Below the pieces are notes generated by a model that saw only the letters and a program-made list of their open reading frames with translations, ran no database searches and was not told the origin of the DNA. Both the position numbers and the translations under genes were made by a program. From contig CAYOIN010000020.1 of assembly GCA_964404095.1 (NCBI GenBank), positions 1-17,715 of the forward strand: a DNA stretch of 17,715 nucleotides. The letters run 5' to 3'. Origin of the DNA: CAZLQR01 sp964404095. Lineage in GTDB: Bacteria > Patescibacteriota > Microgenomatia > UBA1406 > GWC2-37-13. How positions within the stretch are numbered: position 1 is the first letter of the stretch; each line of letters begins with the position of its first letter. Positions 13,099-17,715 of the stretch are shown in pieces.

Positions 13099-14817
13099 AT
13101 GCGCTATTCGAAGCTGTTTGGGAAGACATCAAAGACAACATCATCAGATGATAAGATCATCTCGAGCAAGCTGCTCCATCAGGCTGGTTTTGTTCGAGAA
13201 TCAACCGCAGGTCGGTACTTCATTCTTCCGCTTGGTCAGCGCGTACAACAGAACATTATGCGCGTTATTAAAGAGGAGATGGATGCAGCAGGAGCACAGG
13301 AAATGATCTCTCCGATTCTTCATCCGATCGAGCTCTGGAAAGAAACAAACCGAACCAACACAACGGGTTTCGAGCTGATGTCGGTGACCGATCGTCGCAA
13401 GGCCCAGTTTGCACTTGGCGGTACCGCAGAGGAAATGTTTGTCGATGTGGTGCGTAAATTTCAGATGAGCTATCGAGATCTTACCTTCAATATTTATCAA
13501 TTCTCAACAAAGTTTCGTGACGAGTTGCGAGCACGTGGCGGGCTCCTTCGCGTCCGGGAGTTCATCATGAAAGATGCGTATTCGTTCTCTGCAGATGAGT
13601 CCTCGTTTAGAGAAGAGTACGAACGAATGGCGACAACGTATCAGCGAATCTTTGATCGACTCGGTCTCACGACGGTGCGCGTTGAGGCGGATAATGGATA
13701 TATTGGTGGAGAGTACTGCCATGAATTCGTGGTCGAAAGCCCGGTTGGGGAGAGCCGATTTCTCATGACGCAAGATGGTTCGTATGCAGCACATGAGGAT
13801 GTAGCGGTCTTTGAAAAAGACGCGAAGAATCTCGATCAAGACATGGCTCCTCTGGAGGAAGTCGATGCGGTTCGGGGAACAACGATGAAGGACGGCGAAG
13901 CATTTCATGGGAAGCCCGCATGGCAACAGATCAAGGACGTTCTGTATGTCGATGAGCGAGGTCGCTTTATCCTTGCGGTTCTTCGTGGCGACTTCGATGT
14001 TAATGAAATGAAGCTGGCACATGTTGCACGCACTCTTACCCTCCGACCAGCAACCGATGAAGAGATTCGAACTCAGCTGCAGTCCGAGCCAGGATTCTTA
14101 TCTCCCGTAGGCATCAAGGATTCTTGCGCTACGGGCGTTGAGCTTCTCATCGTTGGTGATGAGTCACTCCGCACCGTGCGCAATGCATTTGGAGGTGCGA
14201 ATAAAAAACATCGCGATCTCCTGAATATAAACATCGACCGAGATTATACGCTCGATCTTGAAGGTGATATTGCGATGGCAGAGGCAGGATATACAGCAAA
14301 GAATGGCTCTGGTGCGCTTGTTGAGAAACGGGGAATCGAGGTCGGAAATATTTTTCAGCTTGGGTATCACTACAGCAAACTCATGAAGGGCGCAGAGTAT
14401 GACACCGAAACCGGAGAAAAGAAACCATACTATATGGGCTGCTATGGAATTGGAATTGGACGCACTATGGCCGCATTGGTGGAAACCGGAAATGACGATC
14501 GAGGAATCCGCTGGACCGAGGAAGCTGCTCCATACACCGTTCATTTAGTTGGGCTCGATCTCCATGACGAAGCGGTTAAAAAGCATGCTGACAAAATATA
14601 CTCAATACTCAATACCCAGTACTCAATACCCACTCTGTTTGATGATCGAGAAGATAAACGCGCAGGAGAAAAATTTGCCGATGCAGATCTTATTGGTATT
14701 CCTCACCGCGCGATCATCTCAAAAAAAACAGGGGATAGTATTGAGTTTAAGAAGCGCTCAGAAAAAGAATCGCAGCTAATTTCTCTAGAGGAGCTGGTAA
14801 AAAAGCTCAAACCGTAG
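13099..14817 (+). CDS. proS: Prolyl-tRNA synthetase, bacterial type
   Basis: A 572-aa class II synthetase that charges tRNA-Pro; the length equals the E. coli enzyme. Motif 2 is in KFRDELRARGGLLRVREF (138-155), with the class signature FIMKDAYSF following. An insertion between motifs 2 and 3 (about 220-400) is the editing (INS) domain that clears Ala-tRNA-Pro. Motif 3 is in GCYGIGIGRTMAALVE (447-462). The C-terminal anticodon-binding domain (about 475-572) has LFDDREDKRAGEKFADADLIGIPHR. Residues 501-512 of this domain are encoded by a 7-bp tandem repeat (14599-14633) and look like a short insertion or replacement before the DDR motif. Predicted leaderless. Confidence 0.96.
   Translation: MRYSKLFGKTSKTTSSDDKIISSKLLHQAGFVRESTAGRYFILPLGQRVQQNIMRVIKEEMDAAGAQEMISPILHPIELWKETNRTNTTGFELMSVTDRRKAQFALGGTAEEMFVDVVRKFQMSYRDLTFNIYQFSTKFRDELRARGGLLRVREFIMKDAYSFSADESSFREEYERMATTYQRIFDRLGLTTVRVEADNGYIGGEYCHEFVVESPVGESRFLMTQDGSYAAHEDVAVFEKDAKNLDQDMAPLEEVDAVRGTTMKDGEAFHGKPAWQQIKDVLYVDERGRFILAVLRGDFDVNEMKLAHVARTLTLRPATDEEIRTQLQSEPGFLSPVGIKDSCATGVELLIVGDESLRTVRNAFGGANKKHRDLLNINIDRDYTLDLEGDIAMAEAGYTAKNGSGALVEKRGIEVGNIFQLGYHYSKLMKGAEYDTETGEKKPYYMGCYGIGIGRTMAALVETGNDDRGIRWTEEAAPYTVHLVGLDLHDEAVKKHADKIYSILNTQYSIPTLFDDREDKRAGEKFADADLIGIPHRAIISKKTGDSIEFKKRSEKESQLISLEELVKKLKP
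14599..14633 (+). repeat. Degenerate heptamer tandem repeat inside proS
   Basis: Five 7-base units: TACTCAA, TACTCAA, TACCCAG, TACTCAA, TACCCAC. On the minus strand the unit reads ATTGAGT/ACTGGGT, similar to the ATTGATT/ATTGGTT units upstream of dnaX. The array keeps the proS frame because 35 bases are read through three phases, giving YSILNTQYSIPT. Confidence 0.85.
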
Positions 14818-14906
14818 ATCTCAATAGCAAAATTACAACGTAAAATCCAAAAAGTTTTTAAGTTTGGTGTGAATTTTTGTATTTTTGTTTATTTCTTTTT
14901 TACTCT

Positions 14907-15746
14907 ATGAAAACAATCGTAACCCATATCTCGGTTGATCTCGACGCGACAACCAGCGCCTGGTTAATCAAGCGGTACCTTCCCGGATGGAATGAGGCAT
15001 CGCTGGTATTTGTACCAGCCGGAACAACCTGGAATGAGATGCAGCCAGACATTGATGAAGACATCATCCACGTTGATACCGGTCTCGGTCGGTTTGACCA
15101 CCATCATATCGAAGATCGATCGCTGTGTGCTGCGAAACTCGTATTTTCATATCTTGTAGAGCAACGGTTGATTCCCGACGAAGAACAGAAGGCCCTTGAG
15201 CGTGTTCTGGGTTATGTTGTCGTCGATGATAATTTTGGCGATGTATTCTTTCCCGAACCTGATGCCGATCGGTACGACCTTGGACTGAATCGACTCATCG
15301 ATGGGTTTAAGCGAAGCCTCAAGACCGACCAGGCACGATGCGACGCGGTCTTTCTTCTTCTGGATGCTGCGGTTCAGGTATTCAAGATGAAGATTCGCGC
15401 CGAGCAAGAAATCTTGCAAGGCTACTCATTTCAGTCATCATTTGGGAAGACGCTCTGCATCCAGTCAGAGAATGAATCGGTAATCAAGCTCGCATTGAAG
15501 AAGGGGTATGAACTTGTCATCTTGCACAATTCGAAGGACAATTCCTATCGAATCAAAACGCTCCCGTCCTCGAAATACGATCTTTCCGCGCTATACAACG
15601 CGATAAAAAAACAGGATCAAAACGCAACCTGGTTTCTCCATATTTCAAAAAACATGTTGCTGAATGGATCCTCAAAACGACCAGACTCCGTTCCATCAGC
15701 CCTACCTCTCAAAAAGGTCATTGAAATAACGAAGAGCATCGCGTAA
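14907..15746 (+). CDS. DHH-family phosphoesterase-like protein
   Basis: 279 aa from ATG 14907; a TTG at 14877 is in frame but adds only a hydrophobic run not seen in such proteins. The N-terminal half has DHH-family metal-site motifs: H7 and the pair D11/D13 in THISVDLDATTSAWLIKR, D57 in IIHVDTG, and D64-H65-H66-H67 in GRFDHHHIED, with VVVDDNFGD (103-112) as a later acidic motif. DHH enzymes are Mn2+-dependent and cut phosphoesters in nucleic acids or nucleotides. The usual DHHA1 substrate-binding domain is not clear; the C-terminal part (about 190-279) is unmatched. MYG1-like proteins share the DHH-type site and are an alternative. The substrate is unknown. It has no SD and no clear -10 at leaderless distance. 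Confidence 0.72.
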   Translation: MKTIVTHISVDLDATTSAWLIKRYLPGWNEASLVFVPAGTTWNEMQPDIDEDIIHVDTGLGRFDHHHIEDRSLCAAKLVFSYLVEQRLIPDEEQKALERVLGYVVVDDNFGDVFFPEPDADRYDLGLNRLIDGFKRSLKTDQARCDAVFLLLDAAVQVFKMKIRAEQEILQGYSFQSSFGKTLCIQSENESVIKLALKKGYELVILHNSKDNSYRIKTLPSSKYDLSALYNAIKKQDQNATWFLHISKNMLLNGSSKRPDSVPSALPLKKVIEITKSIA

Positions 15747-15758
15747 AATAGCCATAGA

Positions 15759-15777
15759 ACCATCACGCCGGTGTGGT
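15759..15777 (+). other. Hairpin between the DHH gene and rpsU
   Basis: ACCA-CAC pairs with GTG-TGGT with a single bulged T and a GCCG loop (7 bp). There is no T-run behind it, so it is not a convincing intrinsic terminator. It lies 75 bases before rpsU and could be part of a leader or a 3' end. Confidence 0.3.
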
Positions 15778-15831
15778 CACTTATTCATAGTTGGTGGTAG
15801 TATAGATTCTGCAAGACCCACGGCACATTTT

Positions 15832-15839
15832 GAAAGGAG
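15832..15839 (+). promoter_or_regulatory. Shine-Dalgarno site of rpsU, the only clear one in the window
   Basis: GAAAGGAG is complementary over 8 contiguous bases to the 16S tail CTCCTTTC (444-451). It ends 12 bases before the ATG at 15852, longer than the usual 5-9. No other of the 20 protein starts here has a comparable site. This suggests that rpsU needs a free anti-SD while other genes do not. Confidence 0.75.
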
Positions 15840-15851
15840 CGTGTATATATC

Positions 15852-16055
15852 ATGGTTGTTGTAGCAAAACGAAAAGGCGAAACAAAAGACTCGATGTTCA
15901 GAAAGTTCTCAAAAACATTTTTTGAAGAAAATGTTGTGGAGGAGGTTCGAAAACGTCAGTATTATAAGAAGCCTTCCTTACTCAAAAAAGAGCAGGAAAA
16001 GGAGCGATTAAAGAGACGGCATTCGAAGCCACTTGTCAGAAGAAGATCATGGTGA
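15852..16055 (+). CDS. rpsU: 30S ribosomal protein bS21
   Basis: A 67-aa, strongly basic protein. The bS21 pattern is seen: KRKGETKDSMFRKFSKTF (7-24), an acidic turn with VVEEVRKRQYYKKPS (28-42, matching the EVRRREFYEKPS segment of the family) and a Lys/Arg tail ending in RRRSW. bS21 binds the 30S platform next to the 16S 3' end, where it helps or hinders anti-SD pairing. It is the only gene here with a strong SD, and it overlaps the next gene by 7 bases (ATGGTGA), so the two are translationally coupled. The stop is TGA. The promoter is uncertain; a TATAGA at 15801-15806 is a weak candidate that would give a leader of about 40 bases. Confidence 0.9.
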   Translation: MVVVAKRKGETKDSMFRKFSKTFFEENVVEEVRKRQYYKKPSLLKKEQEKERLKRRHSKPLVRRRSW

Positions 16056-16396
16056 CAATCATCTCGTCCTCTCGCTATCGGATTAACCGCGTTCGCCTGA
16101 AAGGTACGGTGGAGCGTGTTCTCACCGAGTCCGGTGCGCCGGCGAGCCATCTTAATCTGGTGTTTGTAGGAAAGACAAAGATGCGTTCGATCAGCTCAAC
16201 CTACAAAAACGAGGATGTCGCACTTCCGGTACTCTCATTTCCGATCCGAGACACATCAGATCCTCGGCGCGAGTTTATTGGTGAGGTCTTTATCTGCTAC
16301 CCCCAGGCGATCCTTCTTGCAGCAGAACGCAACAAAAGAGTGGACGATCTCATGACCGAGCTCGTGGAGCATGGTGTACGAAATCTTCTGAAGTAG
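16049..16396 (+). CDS. YbeY-like protein, shortened and lacking part of the zinc site
   Basis: 115 aa. The fold is recognisable as YbeY (16S rRNA 3'-end maturation and ribosome quality-control RNase) from LNLVFVGKTKMRSISSTYKN (35-54), VLSFPIRD (61-68) and GEVFICYPQA (78-87). The family's zinc site HGxxHLxGxDH should close the protein. Here it reads HGVRNLLK and stops: the first His (108) is kept, the second is Asn112, and the G-D-H part is missing. It is therefore probably not a normal zinc enzyme. The start codon overlaps the rpsU stop. Alternatives are a frameshifted gene, though no missing motif appears in the other frames after the stop, or a structural or binding role only. Confidence 0.75.
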   Translation: MVTIISSSRYRINRVRLKGTVERVLTESGAPASHLNLVFVGKTKMRSISSTYKNEDVALPVLSFPIRDTSDPRREFIGEVFICYPQAILLAAERNKRVDDLMTELVEHGVRNLLK

Positions 16397-16418
16397 GCTC
16401 ATCTCAAGCTGGAAGCTA

Positions 16419-16485
16419 CAATAATCAACCAATCTCCCGATATTCAATATATAATGTTTCGATCATCGAAGATCATTGATTATTG
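16419..16485. repeat. 10-bp inverted repeat flanking the dnaX promoter region
   Basis: CAATAATCAA (16419-16428) is the exact inverse of TTGATTATTG (16476-16485), with 47 bases between them that include a TATAAT box and a 13-bp palindrome. The right arm belongs to the heptamer array. Confidence 0.6.
16450..16470 (+). promoter_or_regulatory. -10 box with operator-like palindrome upstream of dnaX
   Basis: TATAAT (16450-16455) is followed 2 bases later by the perfect palindrome TTCGAT-C-ATCGAA (16458-16470), which would cover the start of transcription at about 16462. That would give dnaX a leader of about 50 bases holding the heptamer repeat. A second option is TATTAG (16501-16506), 6 bases before the ATG. 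Confidence 0.45.
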
Positions 16486-16512
16486 GTTATTGATCATCGG
16501 TATTAGATTTAT
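16471..16512 (+). repeat. Degenerate heptamer tandem repeat ending at the dnaX start codon
   Basis: Six 7-base units in exact register: GATCATT, GATTATT, GGTTATT, GATCATC, GGTATTA, GATTTAT, then ATG. The units read as ATTGATT/ATTGGTT when shifted, and resemble the minus strand of the proS repeat. Confidence 0.75.
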
Positions 16513-17493
16513 ATGTTCTATCTGAAATATCGACCACAGACACTTGACGAAATCGACAACTCAAATGTACGCGATATTATCAGGCAGATCTTGAATGCCC
16601 AACAAGCCCCCCACGCCTTCTTATTTGTCGGACAGAAAGGTACCGGTAAAACCTCGGTTGCACGCATTGTCGCTCGAGCGCTCAATAATCTTGCTGACGC
16701 CGATATCTCTCCCGATGTAGTGGAGATGGACGCTGCTTCAAATCGTGGCATCGAAGAAGTAAAGGCGCTCATTAAGGAAGCGTCCTATCTTCCGATGACC
16801 GGAAAGTACCGAATCTTTATCATCGACGAAGCACATATGATCACGACCGAGGCATACAACGCGCTACTGAAGACACTCGAAGAACCTCCATCCACCGCGG
16901 TATTTATCCTTGCGACCACAAATATCGAGAAGGTGCCCAAGACCATCATCTCACGTTGTTCGGTGGTGAATTTCGGAAAGGCAAAGCATGAAGATGTTGT
17001 TGCAATGCTGCAAAGAATCGCGCGCGCTGAAAAAATCGATGCAGCTTCTGAGCTCTACGAACTTATCGCGCGACACGCCGATGGATCGTTCAGAGATGCT
17101 GCAAAACTATTCGAAGATCTTGGTATTCAAAAAAAACTGACTCTTGCCGATGCAAAGGAGTACCTTGGCATCGTTGGAACAAAAAACCTCATCGAGGTGC
17201 TTGAAACCTCGACGCTTCCACAGGCATTAGCCTGGTTGCAGCGTTTTAGCCAAGAAGGGGGAAGCGCCAAGCATCTTATCGAAACCACGCTCCACGATCT
17301 TCACACGATCATGCTCAATCAGCATGGTGTCAAAACTACCACAACACCGATATCAACGACAATGACTACCCCCAACGTTCTCCGGTTAATTAAGTATCTT
17401 ACCGAAGCATACCGAACGATACCGTTCTCACCGATCGAGTCACTCACACTTGAGATTGCCATTGCGGAGTTTTATAATGATAGACATGTTTAA
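16513..17493 (+). CDS. dnaX: DNA polymerase III clamp-loader subunit (short DnaX, gamma-like)
   Basis: 326 aa, the ATPase subunit that loads the sliding clamp. Seen: Walker A VGQKGTGKTS (39-48), DAASNRGIEEV (73-83), Walker B IFIIDEAHM (101-109), EEPP (123-126), sensor 1 ATTN (134-137) and the SRC motif (147-149). The zinc module with four Cys that normally follows ARALN is gone: ARALNNLADADISPD runs straight into the next strand. The C-terminal collar domain is present, but there is no tau-type extension, so only a gamma-length product can be made. The last 8 bases overlap the ybaB start, as in the common dnaX-ybaB-recR order. No SD. Confidence 0.92.
   Translation: MFYLKYRPQTLDEIDNSNVRDIIRQILNAQQAPHAFLFVGQKGTGKTSVARIVARALNNLADADISPDVVEMDAASNRGIEEVKALIKEASYLPMTGKYRIFIIDEAHMITTEAYNALLKTLEEPPSTAVFILATTNIEKVPKTIISRCSVVNFGKAKHEDVVAMLQRIARAEKIDAASELYELIARHADGSFRDAAKLFEDLGIQKKLTLADAKEYLGIVGTKNLIEVLETSTLPQALAWLQRFSQEGGSAKHLIETTLHDLHTIMLNQHGVKTTTTPISTTMTTPNVLRLIKYLTEAYRTIPFSPIESLTLEIAIAEFYNDRHV
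17450..17478 (+). promoter_or_regulatory. Promoter of ybaB inside the dnaX end
   Basis: TTGAGA (17450-17455), a 17-base spacer and TATAAT (17473-17478), then 7 bases to the ATG at 17486. It predicts a leaderless or 1-base-leader message for ybaB, independent of dnaX. Confidence 0.65.
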
Positions 17494-17715
17494 TCCACTC
17501 AAAGGGTTGGGAGATATCCAGAAACTCCATAAAATGCAGCAAGAATTGCAGCGTCAGGAAGTCGCCGTTGAGAAGAACGGTATCACGATCGTGATGCGCG
17601 GAGACCAGAAGATCAAAGAGATCATGGTCGATGGTGAGAAAGACTCTCGCATAACCGACGCAATCAATGAAGCTGTTAAAAAAACACAGGAACAGGCAGC
17701 TCGAACACTCATGAG
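17486..17715 (+). CDS. ybaB: YbaB/EbfC nucleoid-associated protein (N-terminal part, runs off the window)
   Basis: The first 76 residues of a YbaB/EbfC family DNA-binding protein. The start MFNPLKGLGDIQKLHKMQQE resembles the family's MF..GLG.L.KQAQ.MQ, followed by a beta strand (ITIVMRG) and a second helix (DAINEAVKKTQEQAART). These proteins form tweezer-like dimers that bind DNA. An in-frame ATG at 17477 would add three residues, but it lies inside the TATAAT box, so 17486 is preferred. It overlaps the dnaX stop; recR would be expected next. Confidence 0.85.
   Translation, partial: MFNPLKGLGDIQKLHKMQQELQRQEVAVEKNGITIVMRGDQKIKEIMVDGEKDSRITDAINEAVKKTQEQAARTLM

Noticed and set aside
13118..13306. 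Various 60-170 aa frames opposite or inside real genes (for example within proS, rpsB and the AAA+ gene)
   Set aside because: They overlap well-supported genes, have no recognisable domains and no promoter or start signals of their own.
14830..14895. Terminator after proS (CCAAA...TTTGG with T-rich stretch)
   Set aside because: The stem is weak and AT-rich and the T-runs are interrupted; general AT-richness explains it.
16471..16512. CRISPR array
   Set aside because: Units are 7 bp, adjacent and degenerate, with no spacers; no cas genes are present in the window.

Overview
The window reads as one stretch of a small, gene-dense bacterial chromosome, most likely a member of the Candidate Phyla Radiation (Patescibacteria). 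This rests on a divergent 16S 3' end, a very short EF-Ts (153 aa), a short DnaX without its zinc module, a shortened YbeY-like protein, tight gene spacing and an almost complete lack of Shine-Dalgarno (SD) sites. TGA is used as a normal stop (for example in the thymidylate kinase and bS21 genes), so the UGA=Gly code of Gracilibacteria and Absconditabacteria does not apply. The phylum is an inference; no alignment could be run.

Layout. 1-451: 3' third of a 16S rRNA gene on the + strand. It ends at a convergent gene, so no 16S-23S spacer, tRNA or 23S follows. 525-3346 (-): a tight operon of a soluble PRC-barrel/MgtE-N/CBS sensor protein, an NRAMP-fold transporter with a changed metal site and a small membrane protein, preceded by tRNA-Val and tRNA-Ile. 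3669-5174: a small SET-domain protein converging with a FemAB/GNAT-like acyltransferase. 5354-8189: a membrane-anchored two-module AAA+ protein (Clp/Hsp100 type, degenerate first ATPase site) and thymidylate kinase. 8248-9552: a membrane-anchored single Ig-like domain protein and GalU. 9598-14817: rpsB, tsf, frr, rseP, a cytidylate-kinase-like gene and proS. 14907-16396: a DHH-type phosphoesterase, bS21 (rpsU) and a YbeY-like gene. 16513-17715: dnaX and the start of ybaB.

The most striking signal is how genes start. Six genes have a TATAAT-type -10 box exactly 6 bases before the ATG, which puts the A of ATG at +1 (leaderless mRNA). Several others have spacings of 7-12 bases. Of 20 protein starts visible, only one, rpsU, has a clear SD: 8 bases complementary to this organism's own 16S tail. 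In Bacteroidia, bS21 helps hide the anti-SD and rpsU alone keeps a strong SD as an autoregulatory sensor; the same arrangement may exist here. rpsU also overlaps the YbeY-like gene. The 16S tail itself can form a terminator-like hairpin, using the anti-SD, directly followed by eight T residues.

Other points are a Mg2+-sensor module separated from its own channel and paired with an NRAMP-type transporter, and a family of degenerate 7-bp tandem repeats found both inside proS and upstream of dnaX.
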